Below the pieces are notes generated by a model. That model had not been told where the DNA came from and did not search any database. It saw only the letters and a list, made by a program, of their open reading frames with translations. Positions 11,032 to 21,076 of a stretch of 64,000 nucleotides of DNA are shown here, one piece after another. This stretch comes from Symsagittifera roscoffensis (lineage: Eukaryota; Xenacoelomorpha; Acoela; Convolutidae). The position numbers and the translations under genes were made by a program. The first letter of the stretch is position 1, and each line of letters begins with the position of its first letter. The DNA lies in contig NC_087071.1 of NCBI RefSeq assembly GCF_963678635.1, positions 37,348,438 through 37,412,437 on the forward strand, read 5' to 3'.

Positions 11032-11073
11032 GAAACAATAACAAACAGTGAATGCTTTCGCGACTTCCTGAGT

Positions 11074-11319
11074 TTGAGTTGTGGCGAGACTTTTTGTGAA
11101 ACATTTTGGGTCATAGTTTTCTTTTGTAAAAACGAGGTTTGCTTCAAATCACCTGCATTTCCTGTTTCTGAAATTTGTTCAAGTGCTCAAGTTATTTTTG
11201 AAAACTGTCCTGTGAGCTCACTGTGGAACTACAAAAACATTTTGGTCTTCAAAAATAAACGCAGTAAAATCAATTGTGCTTTTCGCACGCAGGGATTTAT
11301 CCCGGATTGGAAGAACTAA
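11074..11319 (+). other. Possible exon, unit B copy of the 4476 ORF
   Basis: Open for 81 codons with the same cysteine pattern and PDWKN end as the unit A copy. It has no ATG. The adjacent downstream DNA (11320-11640) matches the unit A tail. Retention of the frame in both paralogues is the only evidence for coding. Confidence 0.35.
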
Positions 11320-11879
11320 GAAGTGAAATCTAGAGCTCAGCTATTGAATTTTTCTAGAGCTCAGCAATCTAGGTTTTATGCATTATAAAAGGGTTTTCTT
11401 CTAAACTATCAAATCGATTACAATGAATTGCAATTTATACCTTATCGCTTTGATAGTCACCAAAAATTATTTTATTCAGATAATATGCACTATGAAATCC
11501 ATTTTTTTTTGAGAAAAATTTCATATTGACAAAAAAAGTTACTTGTCTTGCTGTAAGAAATTGACCAAATTTGACAAAAGCAACTTAAAATTGACAGTAT
11601 AAGACCTTTTTTCTCTAACAACACAGATTTTGGTCGAAATTCTGTTTATTAAATATTTGATATATAAATGTGTGGTGGTTGTATTTAATTAAAATGTTTT
11701 TTTCCCAAACTTATCAAATCCCCAACCACCTTGTTTGTTGTTTTTTCGTCTTTTTTTCAGATCAAAAAAGATTCTCTGAGCCAAGTTCTTAATTTCCAAT
11801 GAGTGGTCTCATTCAGCCTCAATTATGAGTTTTTGGCACATAAAAATTGATATCTATTGCCCTTATTCATCTTTAATTT

Positions 11880-13010
11880 TTTTTTGGCCCATATTCTAAT
11901 TTAAAGTGAACGTTTTCTGGACTTTATGGCGACTTCATGTTCCCAACATCTTGATAATTTTGGGAAATTTATTGATCTTTTTGTATAACTTGTTCTCAAA
12001 ACGTTGTTAAAATTGAGAGTTTTCATAATTTTTGTGCCAAAAACATTTCAAAATGATGGTTTTGTGATTTCTGCACCCAAAAATTTTTGTAATCATTGAT
12101 GACTTTTTTGAGATTATTGCGGTTTTTTTAAGCAAGTTTTTGTCAATATTGATGACTTTTATGATCAAACTAAAATTTTTCGTGCCCAAAGTTTTTTAAT
12201 TTTGATTTTTTTCATGATTGTATTGCAAATTTTTGTGCCTAAAATTTTGCGTTTTGATGATTTTCATGAAATTATTGCACCTTCTGAACAAAAACTTGCA
12301 CACTCCGATATTTCTCATGATTAATTTTTGCATATTTTTTTGCCCAAAAACTTGTATAATCCGATAATTTTCATGATTTTTTGCAATTTTTCGAGCCCAA
12401 AAACTTGTTTAAGCTGATAAATTTTAAAGTTTTTTGCATTTTTATCTGTTTTTAAGTAACTTCATCGAATTTATTGCATCTTTTCATGTTTTTATTGATA
12501 TTTGTATGCTCCCCATTTTGTTTTAAATTATGATTTTTTTGTTAATTTTGCATAGTTTTGAGCCCAAAGCCTTGCTTGTTTTGATAATTTTTATGAGATT
12601 ATTCCATAATTTTGTGCCAAAAATTTCTTCTTATGATGTTTATTTTTGAGATTATACCAGAATTATTTGCCCATGGTGTTGTTAATAATCATGAATTTGT
12701 TGATTATATCGCAAATTTTTGTGCCTAAATAACAATTATATTGATAATTTTTGTAGTTTTATTGCGTGATTTGTGCCCTCACTGTTTTGTTTTTTTCATG
12801 GTTTTTATGACCTAAATACCGTATTTGGTTTGATGATTTTCATGTTTTTTGCATACTTTTGTGCCAAAACTTTGGTGACATTGACAATTTTTATGACTAT
12901 AGTGCAAATGTTTTGCCCAAACTTTGTTTGTATTTTTTGTGCCCAAAATTTTGTTTCCTCTGATAGTTTTTATGAGATTGTTCAATAACATTGTGCCTAA
13001 ATCTTGTACT
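11880..13010. repeat. Degenerate satellite, period about 60 bp
   Basis: A T-rich tract in which a unit of roughly 60 bp recurs many times. Each unit has TTTTTGTGCCCAAAA or a variant, a TTTGT stretch, then GATAATTTTCATGA and ATTGCA. Copies are strongly diverged and vary in length, so this looks like an ageing minisatellite. Chance ORFs in it (for example 12773-12988) are ignored. Confidence 0.75.
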
Positions 13011-13389
13011 GTACTCATTGAGTAATTTTATATAGGGTACACCGTCTGATCGTCACGCTATCTTTTTTTCGGCCGGATAGATTCGTGCAACTTTTAGTCT
13101 AATACCAATCTTAATCTTACTTTTATATCTCCTAGTCTCAACAAGTCTAGTGTACACCGGTTTGCGCGATTTAGTTCCAGAATGATAACAACAGTTTCTA
13201 ATTGAAACTGTATTTAATTGAAAGTTTGATTGAAATTGTTCTGTTGTTGAAACTACAAGTAGTTTCAACACCTTACAAATAAATAGGTTGTGAGTTTCAT
13301 GTAGTAGGATTGGTTAGTAGTTAATTTTTTATAGAGATAAAATATCATAAAAATAACGAATGATAAAAACTAGTTTAGATCTGGTTCCA
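13010..13389 (-). repeat. LTR related to that at 54247-54634 (left copy)
   Basis: It aligns with 54247-54634 in the same orientation over about 350 bp, including ACACCGTCTG, TCACGCTATCTT, TTCGGCCGGATAGATTCGTG and the terminal GTTCCA. Read on the minus strand it starts TGGAAC and has a TATAAAA segment. It is either a solo LTR or the 3' LTR of the minus-strand element whose other end lies 41 kb away. The satellite-side edge is uncertain. Confidence 0.75.
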
Positions 13390-13739
13390 CCCATCCGGGT
13401 TTTAGAGAGTTTTGATTTTTCAATGTTCTTATTGTAGCGACGGAGGATGGATGATGGTTTTCTTTTTGAGAAGTTGCGAGCATATTCTTTTTTCCGATTA
13501 GGAAGAAGGATCGAGATCAGTAGCTCCAGGAAGCTGGAATTGTATATAAGGAATTGTTCTTAAACAATGGTTGTTGATCACGATCGTTTCGGGAGATCTA
13601 TATACTGCATTTTATCATGTACATATACAAATCTTTGTTAGTTATACTTTTTAGTTATGAACTTGTTTTAGTTTTTATTGCAAAAGCTTAACTATTTAGT
13701 TCTGTTGTTTTTAAGAACTCCTCCTACTTGAGTAACTCC
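13390..13739. other. LTR-proximal DNA, no gene seen
   Basis: No ORF or repeat is recognised. If the LTR at 13010-13389 is a 3' LTR, this would be the 3' interior of the retroelement on the minus strand. The GGATGGG next to the LTR is only weakly polypurine. Confidence 0.4.
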
Positions 13740-13930
13740 CGTCAAAAAAAGTGTCGTGGGTGTCGCAAAGCTTGGATGTAGCACAGTGGGGGAGGCCGGC
13801 TATAGATCAAGCTCAGGAAGTCCTCTTCTGGTGGGCTAGGCCAGAAGTGAGGGTATAGTATCATGCTCTTTTTTCGGAGGGTCCTGTGTTAGTTCAACCT
13901 TTCGTGCTATTTTTATTACTAGTGTATTCT
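13740..13930. other. GC-rich block with strong hairpin potential
   Basis: The block is unusually G+C-rich for this region. CTTCTGG and CCAGAAG pair across a 9-nt loop (about 13825-13850), and the flanking CCTC and GAGG can extend the stem past a bulge. On the minus strand the block ends in a run of seven T (13744-13750), as expected of an RNA polymerase III terminator. It does not match any tRNA, 5S or snRNA I know, so an RNA gene is possible but unproven. Confidence 0.3.
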
Positions 13931-15042
13931 TTTGTTTTCTTAATTTTTCTTTTTCCCAAAAATCACATTGTTTGTTTTGGGTTCACTTTTCGACTTTTTG
14001 TTGTTTTGTGCTTTTGTGTTCAGACTTAAAAGTAGTCTTCAAAATAATAGTTTATCTAGTTATAAGCTGGTGTTAATCCAGTTTGGGTACCATGGTTTTT
14101 TTTTCTTGCATCCTGTTGGGTTGTGGTTTATGGTGTTTAGTATATAATTCGTTTCTAACCGGGTTAAAGGAAAGTATGAAACGTGTTAAATCTTGTTAGA
14201 ATTGTTATCAGTGAAAGTTGAAAATTAAATTCAATATTTTAAACAAATCTTTGAGGGAGAGCAGCGCGAAATTGGATGGAAATTGTGGGCCAGAGATTAT
14301 AAAGAAGAGTCCTAAAAAAGGTTAGTACTGCTATCTGCAATTTATAAACAATTTTTATTAATTTACTACTTGAAAATTATGAAGTTGCTTGCTTGGTTTA
14401 AGGGTTGAAATTATTAATTTATTTTCAATTGTATGAATATTTACTGCTTTTGGGAAAAATTTATATTAATTTACTGCTTTGTACGGGATAATTTTATAGC
14501 TTCAATTATTGGATAGCTTAAAAGAAATTTATGAACTGATAAAAAGTTTATGCTTTTTTATTTTGCAATTTGTTTTGTAGATGGTTGATGATTGTGCCTC
14601 TGAAGAAAAAAAAAAGAAAACATTGCATAGGAATGGTTAGTGTCTTTTGATTTTAATAGTAAAATATTGACTTCATATTACCTAAACGTCGGTGAAGAAG
14701 CCATGGGGAAAAACATCATGGTTGATATCAGAAGAGGTTAGTAGTTTAGCTAGCAAACGAATGATAAGTTTAGTTTGCAGAAGTGGCCAAAGCAATTCGA
14801 GTGATTTAATGATGTTGTGCTCTTCGGTGTTAGATGACTATTCATACAGTGTGATTTGAATAAAGTTATATAGTTTTTGATTGTAGCGAGTGTTATATAT
14901 GAATTCTAGGATTGGGACCTCAACGGGCTGAAGGAATTCATGAGGGACAATTAGTGGGCGGGATTCGTCTACATTTGGGAGTTTGATTAGGGGACAGAAG
15001 ATTTACAACTGGGTGATGGGATTATAATTTTGGAGGGTGCCT
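13931..15042. other. AT-rich DNA, no gene seen
   Basis: No supported reading frame, repeat or RNA on either strand. Confidence 0.5.
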
Positions 15043-15772
15043 TTAAGTTAATGTCTCTAATACAATAGGTGAAGCTAAGAAAAAATGTGATGTGTATTTA
15101 TAGTTAATGTATTGATATCTATATTTAGGTTGTCTTGCTGGTGTATTTAGAGTGTAATTGTGTTGAATGAATTTGTAAAAAGTGTATGTGTGTGTTTGTT
15201 TAGTTCGTAACATGACTTCATGTGAACAGTGCAAATCACGTTCTTTGGGTGTGAGGAAATGAAAGGTTAGTGAAAAGTGGTTAAATTTGTTAAAGTATGA
15301 ATCATAAGCATGAATATTTTGTAGTGCTGAGAAGATGACGTTGTCGTATTTTTTATTCAAGATGTTAAGAGTGAAGATGTATGAGGTCTTGATGAAAAAT
15401 TTTCCAGTTAGTTGGGGATTAGCAAATGGGTCGTTGTTTAGAAAAATGTCTTCATTTGGTCGTATGATGTTATGATCGTGATAATCGATGGAGTAATCAT
15501 TAGTTTTAGGTGCAATGAATTTGGTTAGTGATTGTTTCCATCCAATTTGTGAGAATTATTTTGGGATAAAAGCTGTTGTTAGAAGGTAGAGTTGGGTGCT
15601 GCATACTTCATTATCATAGGGGGTATTATATAGTGGTAGCGATTGTGGATTAGTAAAGTGGTAATTAGATGTCCATGAAAGTGTAGGGTATAATCCATGC
15701 TCGCTTACATAATTGGGTTTTTCATCATTGGGGTCCGAATGGATGTATGTATATTGTGGGAAAAACTAGCCA
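15043..15772 (-). pseudogene. Unrecognised protein remnant, one internal stop
   Basis: The minus strand stays open for about 240 codons with a single stop (near 15555). Composition is protein-like, rich in Tyr, Phe, Asn and His, with no obvious membrane segment. It does not match the Polinton proteins elsewhere in the window. It lies between the left LTR and Polinton 1, so it could be a 3' gene of the minus-strand retroelement. That is inference from position only. Confidence 0.4.
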
Positions 15773-15886
15773 TTTTTGTAGGAATTCTTTCGTATTAGTG
15801 TGAAGTGGTTGATTGACAAATGTGGTTGATTTACATAAAATTACATATAAAATTCCAAACATGCACATGCAAATCATGAATCTTAT

Positions 15887-16260
15887 TCAAGTTTGTCTGA
15901 TAGAATTTAATAAGAAGAAATGCTGAATAAATTGCAAAAATCCACATAAATTATCAGTTTTTTGTAGCTTTCGAGGAACCATTCGCCGATAATTTTTTGT
16001 TAGAAAGGAATAAGCTGTTCTTTTTTGACCCAAAGAATCAGCAAAATAGTAAATTTCGTCCAATCGAGCTATCATGATCCAGTGCTTCCCTCAATCAATG
16101 CTTGGAGCTGAGTTAACAATTGCAAACGAGTATTTTGTTAGTTGAGGTACTTTATCAGAGGGGTAAGATCCCATGTACTTGAACCTGAGTTCAGGGATTC
16201 TTTCAATAAATTGCAGAAGTAATAAATTATCTATCTTCGCAAGTGTTAGCTGATTTACAT
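15887..16260 (-). pseudogene. PRO: Adenovirus-type cysteine protease (Polinton 1)
   Basis: Reading leftward, the protein shows a KYMGSYPSDK segment, the catalytic HW within KHWIMIA, the YYFADSLG acidic segment and the C-terminal LCGF cysteine. These are the landmarks of the Ulp1/adenain-like maturation protease of Polintons, which would process capsid proteins. One in-frame TGA lies just before the HW motif (near 16080). A start is not evident. It is the leftmost gene, as in elements 2 and 3. Confidence 0.8.
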
Positions 16261-16549
16261 CTAAAACAAAGAAAACGATAGTTTGATATTGTGATTTAGG
16301 GTGGAAAAACCTAAGGTTATTGACTTACTCGCATTTAGGTACTGAATCAACAAATTTCCATACACAAATTTTGTGAACTAGACAAAGTTTGTTGAACACT
16401 GGTTTACAGTCTAGTTAGAAGAAATTTCTTGGGTTTACAATTAAACAGCATTCATTAGCTGCTTTTTCTGGAGATTTAGGTCTGAAGAAAAACAAAATAT
16501 TTAGTACAGAGACAATAACAATATTTTTATAGGAACCTAAAAACTCGAA
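16261..16549. other. Spacer between protease and capsid remnants
   Basis: No reading frame is recognised. It may hold decayed protease N-terminal or capsid C-terminal sequence. Confidence 0.4.
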
Positions 16550-17327
16550 AAAACTAAACATTTTCAGCGACTGTTCCAAATTTGTCAATTTGAATATTTG
16601 ATAGTCTTTCTCCCAAGATTATCCCTTCCGTTACTTGCTCTAAGCGAAATTGAAAAAACATTTCTAATCTCAAGCTTTCTCCACTAAGTTCTGGATAATA
16701 CAACTGTTCAGCTGCAACCTGTAGTGAAGTCAAGTCAAAAACTAGAATATAGTGTTTGTTAGAAAATCTTCCAAAAGAAGAGCTGCGAAATCTTCATTAA
16801 ACTGCATTGCTTTCATTGTTGTAACATAAAGTCGACAAGGAGAAGTTGTATCTAATGAAACAATTGCTCTTCCACACCGAATAATTCTAAGTTCTCTTAA
16901 ATGAAATTGCTGATAGCTGAAAGAGTTTTCATGAAAAGATACTGCAACAGCTGAGTTTGTATTCCTTGCAACAGCTACTCTTCTTATTGAAGCGTTATTG
17001 AATATATTTTCTTGTATGAATTGGTTTTGACGAGATGGAATGAAAGGTTCTTGCTATAGTTTCCATGTAATTTTATTAAGCAGGTTCTCTTTCCAGATTC
17101 CATTGCAAGTTTTGATGATTAGATTTTGCAAGTAAAATTCTTCTACTAAACAACGAACAATCAACAATTTTTAGACTGACATTTGGATTATCAGATAGCA
17201 TGTAACAATTAGGTCTAGCTCGAATAAGTTTAATTCGAACTTTGGTATTTAGTAGGAGCCATTTTTCGCTAGTAAACAAATCAATGGTGAGCCTCCCATA
17301 TAGTGAAAAAATTGACCCTCTTCCCAA
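16550..17327 (-). pseudogene. Major capsid protein, C-terminal part (Polinton 1)
   Basis: The frame at 17076-17327 has GRLTIDLFTSEKWLLL, and after shifts the remainder down to about 16550 shows FDLTSL and LSGESLRLEMFF. These resemble the double jelly-roll capsid family of Polintons (the C. elegans F54H12.2-like group) and match the FDLTS and LQFSN-type C-terminus of the capsid genes at 32341 and 56543. At least one frameshift lies near 16745-16760. The N-terminal half is missing: the next sequence upstream is the start of the minor capsid gene. Confidence 0.75.
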
Positions 17328-17357
17328 AAATTTGCTTTATCAGTGATAGGATGCATA

Positions 17358-17612
17358 TCAATGTTCAGGTGCAATGTTCATCGATACAATCTTTCTTTTC
17401 TCCTCAGAACTTTCTAAACCATCTACGAATGTAAGCTTTCCCTCTGTAACATTTTGGAACAAAGAAGAATATGATATTTCTGAAATAGCAACCTCCCATT
17501 CTCCTTTCAAATGTATGTGTTCAGGTAGAAAATTTGTAGAAGAACTAAGACTATTTTTCGGATAACAATTAAAAGAAGCGTTGGAAACCAACTCAATAGT
17601 AAAAGAATCCAT
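17358..17612 (-). pseudogene. Minor capsid (penton-like) protein, N-terminal part (Polinton 1)
   Basis: ATG at 17610-17612 opens MDSFTIELVSN, followed by NFLPEH and WEVAISEISY. This is the typical N-terminus of the single jelly-roll, penton-like protein of Polintons; elements 2 and 3 have the matching DEFTVHLIST and WRVALSEI. The frame stops after 84 codons, where about two thirds of the protein should follow. A deletion has removed its C-terminus, any pX-like gene and the capsid N-terminus. Confidence 0.8.
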
Positions 17613-17654
17613 GACAACTGATCGATAGAAATCTAGTTTTAAAAAAGATTTACT

Positions 17655-18575
17655 TTTAATCAGAACATTTTCTCAGCTCTTTTTCATACAATTTTCCCAG
17701 AATTTCTTCTTTGTCGAGATCTTTGATGATTTATGTAGGAGGGTTTTTAGTAGATATTGCCGAAATTTCAAAAATTTCATCTGTAAATTGTGGTTTATAT
17801 CCTTTTCGGAACGGAATATCATTCTTTGAAAATCTCACTCTGTCTCCAACTTGGAATTTTTGCTTCATTTAACTTGTTAGAGGTTTATTGTACAGAATTG
17901 AGAGGAAATCAGTAACCTTGACATCTCTAGGTGATTTCCCATTAGATTTATTGACGCGACACATCATTGTAGACACTAATTGCGGCAGCTTGTGAATGAA
18001 TTTTTCACCATGATCTTTTCAATAACGGTAAATTATGTGTTATACTGATTGAATAGCTCTCTCTGCAAATGCAGCTTTTGTTTCACTCGTTGTCGAGAAA
18101 ATTTCAAGGTTTTTTTCTTTGCTAAACTTTTTGAAAAATCCTCCATCTTCTGTTTCTTTATCAACCCAAAGCTTTTGAAGAGTGTTTTTTCGAGAAATCA
18201 TTTTTTTGAAAGCTTGTCAAGTGTCTTTGGCATAATTAGTTTTCCTTGTTTTGAACTCTGACAAGTCGCGGAAAAACATCAACAGCAACTAAAAATTATT
18301 TGACTCCATTGTTTTGACTCGCTAGTTTGTCCACAAATGCCAAGTCTGATGCAAAGCTTCGAAAACGTCTGATTGGAGGACCAAATTTTGTATATGATAT
18401 CTTGGTTTGCAGAAATTGTTTTACCTTCTCTTATGACATCATGCTTGCTTCACTCAAGTTTCGCACAGAACCGTACGCAGCTCTACCCCTAGAATACAAT
18501 CTGATCAGACTTAACTTTTCAGATTTTGGAAGGGATTCAAGTTCCTCTGACTTTCGCTTTGGCATTCTTGTTTAT
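17655..18575 (-). pseudogene. INT: Retroviral-type integrase (Polinton 1)
   Basis: Reading leftward: a helix-turn-helix-like N-terminus (LYSRGRAAYGSVRNLSEAS), a core with DLAFVDKLASQ (first Asp), KLWVDKET (second Asp) and AAFAERAIQS (Glu), then a C-terminal segment with the VGDRVRFSKNDIPFRKGYK type of pattern. This is the DDE integrase of Polintons, which inserts element DNA. Several frameshifts and stops break it, and the usual glycine after VDK-T-E is altered. Order MCP/penton-INT-ATPase matches elements 2 and 3. Confidence 0.8.
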
Positions 18576-18579
18576 AACA

Positions 18580-18796
18580 AGTTTAGTGGAATTTGAGTTG
18601 CTTCCAAAATGGTAAAGTAAATATCGGGAAAATTGTTTTTTTTTCGCTTTAGTGCTACAATTGGTTTTTTTGTGTCTCGATTATCTAATATGATATTTTC
18701 TGACTGACTTAGTCTAATTCTAGGAGAATGCAAAACTAAATCAATAGGGTGCTTATTGTTATTCGTTTTCAACTTGGCATTTACATCACTGTACAT
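18580..18796 (-). pseudogene. Unassigned Polinton ORF fragment
   Basis: A 74-codon frame (18572-18796) just upstream of the integrase on the minus strand. It sits where elements 2 and 3 have the longer ORF at 36051 and 59746, and shares only a loose hydrophobic-basic pattern with it. Function unknown. Confidence 0.35.
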
Positions 18797-18920
18797 AGAA
18801 TCAAAATCTTTTGGTACAACCTCCTTTTTTTCTTACTTTTCTTCCAATTTTGTTTTTTTTTTTGGAAGTGTACTTTGTAATTGATAAATTGAGTAAGAAA
18901 TTAGAACAAACTGATCCATA

Positions 18921-19223
18921 CTATGTCAATCGTTTATTGATAAAAGGAGTGATAACAGATACTAATTGGAAGCCTTTTGGCGAGCTCGAAATAGTTCTCC
19001 TTTTATGCAGTGAAGTTGTTCTTCGTGTGAGTTCTGATAATTCTCTTCGATATTTTACTACGTCTACTTTTCGAATTTCCTTTAGCTTGCCTTGTAGCAA
19101 GTTTACTAGACATTCGCTGAGGAATTTAATGAAACTTTTTGGACAATGGAGAATGAATTGTTTTTGAAGTTTTTGGGAAAATGTTTGAAATATTGGGAGT
19201 ATAGAGATGAATTGTATGCTCAT
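18921..19223 (-). CDS. Small basic Polinton protein, unnamed
   Basis: ATG at 19221-19223 overlaps the stop of the ATPase gene as ATGA. The product of about 100 aa has a hydrophobic helix (SFIKFLSECLVNLLQG) followed by a strongly basic tail (KYRREL, TRRTTSLHKRR). The element 2 counterpart (36840-37097) shares the FI-FL-C-G pattern. Basic charge and position after the packaging ATPase would suit a core or DNA-binding protein. That is inference. Confidence 0.5.
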   Translation of the reverse strand: MSIQFISILPIFQTFSQKLQKQFILHCPKSFIKFLSECLVNLLQGKLKEIRKVDVVKYRRELSELTRRTTSLHKRRTISSSPKGFQLVSVITPFINKRLT

Positions 19224-19990
19224 CGTCCAAAAACTTTTTCTGTTCCTGTTGGTAGACAAAGTTTTGATGGAACTGAACCAGTGTTTGTGCAATATCTTAG
19301 CGAATCAAGTGTTTTTGGAGTTAAATCAATGAGTAAATGACCATAAGGAGTAGATGTTGCATAATGATACCACTCTTTCAGTTGTGATCCTAGACCTAGT
19401 TGTTGACTTAAAGTATTGATTTGTAAAACATCTCTCGGTGACTTGCACAAGACTATATGTGTGTTTTGTAACTCAACATATCTTCTCAATTTGCTTTGAT
19501 GAAACAAGTTATGCTTAATATATTTTGTATTCAGTCCCTTGTGTCTTCCAGCAGTAGCAACTTTTACAAACTGCGTAGAATTTGAAGTTAATTCACAAGA
19601 GGCATCCAATATTAACCGGTCTTTTGTTCATTATTGGGGGGGTTTTCAATCAGTTCAAAGTCAACTCCTTGGATAAACTTTAGGTTTTTTCTTTGCATTT
19701 GTCCATAAAGAGGTTGATAATGTTGATTAAAAAAAAATTGTCAAACTTTGGTTGAAATGTACCAAATTTAACCATTCAAAAATAAGATGCGATTTTCTAG
19801 ATCCACTCGGTCCAACTAGCGAAATAAAAACTAGTTCTTTGGTAGAAATTATTTTATTCATGGCTTTGGAGAAGGTAAAATATAACCGACTGTACTTGAT
19901 AAAATTGCTACCCAAACTGTTGTTTCTTCACATGTACTGGATAACATTATTCGCACGATTGCACATGTTAGTTTTAAACTTATGACAAAA
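19220..19990 (-). pseudogene. ATP: FtsK/HerA-type packaging ATPase (Polinton 1)
   Basis: The N-terminal frame (19727-19915) has the Walker A segment LVGPSGSRKSHLIF. The C-terminal frame (19220-19609) has FVKVATAGRHKGL, YIKHNLFHQSK, SPRDV and YGHLLIDL, all typical of the Polinton genome-packaging ATPase. The P-loop reads GPSGSRKS, with Arg where Gly is expected, which should impair nucleotide binding. The Walker B region between the two frames is disrupted. Confidence 0.85.
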
Positions 19991-20187
19991 AACTAAAGAG
20001 ATCTATTACACGTACGTCCAAAAAACTTCAAAGATTTTTGTTCATGATTCTCCTCATCGAAAAAACAAAATTTCCTAAATTTAATTGCTTGTCACAAGCA
20101 TCTCCCATCTCAACTTTGGAATGAAAAAATTGATAATGATTAACTTTTAAAATTCAAAAACACGATAATACAAAACTTTTAAGATTA
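19991..20187. other. Spacer, nothing recognised
   Basis: AT-rich spacer between ATPase and exonuclease-like remnants on the minus strand. Confidence 0.4.
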
Positions 20188-20638
20188 TCACAATTTTTTA
20201 AAAAAAACATCGAGTCCATGTTCCGTATGCAAAAGCTTTTTTTCTGCACAGTGAAGAGTATTTGCATGACGAAATTGGTAAGTGCTACATCTCCAATCAT
20301 ATTCTTCATCTTTGAAAATCAAATTCTGAAATTTTGGACATGCGTAGTCATCCAAGTTTGTAACCTTTGTTTCCAAAATTTCTGACAGAATTTTACATTT
20401 TTCATAACCTTTTGCAAAAAACTCATTTTCTGGAGCTTTCAATTTTTTCAAGCTCAATAGATTTTTCATGGCCACTGTTCCAATTGATACCTTGAATATT
20501 CTTCGTACACCAAGCAGACTGAGATGTGGCTTTGAAATTTTTGGGAGGAAGAAAGGAATATCCCACAGTTTGTCCATTTTTATAAACTCCTAACTCTTTC
20601 ACTATTTTGTTTTCAATACACTCAATTTCCAAAAACAA
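20188..20638 (-). pseudogene. Exonuclease-like Polinton protein (element 1)
   Basis: Two overlapping frames (20423-20638 and 20188-20577) together show LEIECIEN-IVKELG, GINWNSG, FFAKGYEKCKILSE and a Cys/His tail (CPKFQ, C-H-LHCAEKK). The same order of motifs occurs at 38559-39423 as LDIEGFECG, GLRWDEG, FFAKGTQ and CPKIEQ. I recall this as a recurrent protein of animal Polinton-like elements. The opening D-x-E resembles exonuclease motif I, though here the Asp is Glu. Function is therefore tentative. A frameshift separates the halves. Confidence 0.55.
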
Positions 20639-20687
20639 CTAGACTCATGATGGTAACTGTTTTCGCTGAAAATTTTAGTTATAATAA

Positions 20688-21076
20688 CTAACAATCGAAC
20701 AATGAATATACTGATGAAGCAAAAGTTTTAACATATAAAAAGAAGAACAATCCAGTCACGTGCCCAAGAAAACAAGAAATTGGAAATCTAGGTAAAACAT
20801 AACAATTACCAGGTCCCTTATAAGTAGTAGACTTCACAAATCCAGCTGCATCATGTAAAACTGCATGAAGTCTGAAAATTTTTGATTTTGCAAAAAAGTA
20901 ATCCATACAGGAGTTTCCGTATCCACTTTGACCCCAAAAGGTAATTTTTGGTCCATTTCTTTCAAATTTATGTTTGGGTCCAAAACAATGCAGTTACAAA
21001 GAAAATTACATTTTTCTTTTGTATTTGATGAAAATTCATACTTAATCAAATCAAATTTTTCCAGAAATTCGTTCAA
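20688..21076 (-). pseudogene. Unnamed Polinton ORF, homologue of 63100-63345
   Basis: Two frames (20834-21076, 20688-20906) contain LHAVLHDAAG, GPGNCYVLP and LGHVTG. Element 3 has the matching AILHEAAG, then GPG and LGHVTG, at the same position. An intact protein would be near 120 aa. No known domain is seen. Elements 2a and 2b have lost this ORF by deletion. Confidence 0.45.

Larger units (their letters stand above)
5064..11640. repeat. Segmental duplication unit B
   Basis: Second copy of the block at 1230-5060, enlarged by an LTR retrotransposon (7459-11031) and a MITE-like insertion (6469-6683). It lacks the unit A MITE and the tandem expansion. Its PLAT copy is a pseudogene. Confidence 0.8.

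Noticed and set aside
12773-13018. Coding frames in the satellite
   Set aside because: They arise from T-rich repeat units, on both strands, with low-complexity composition.
13740-13930. snRNA, 5S rRNA or tRNA gene
   Set aside because: No diagnostic sequence of U1, U2, U4, U5, U6, 5S or tRNA is present; only the hairpin and T tract are supported.
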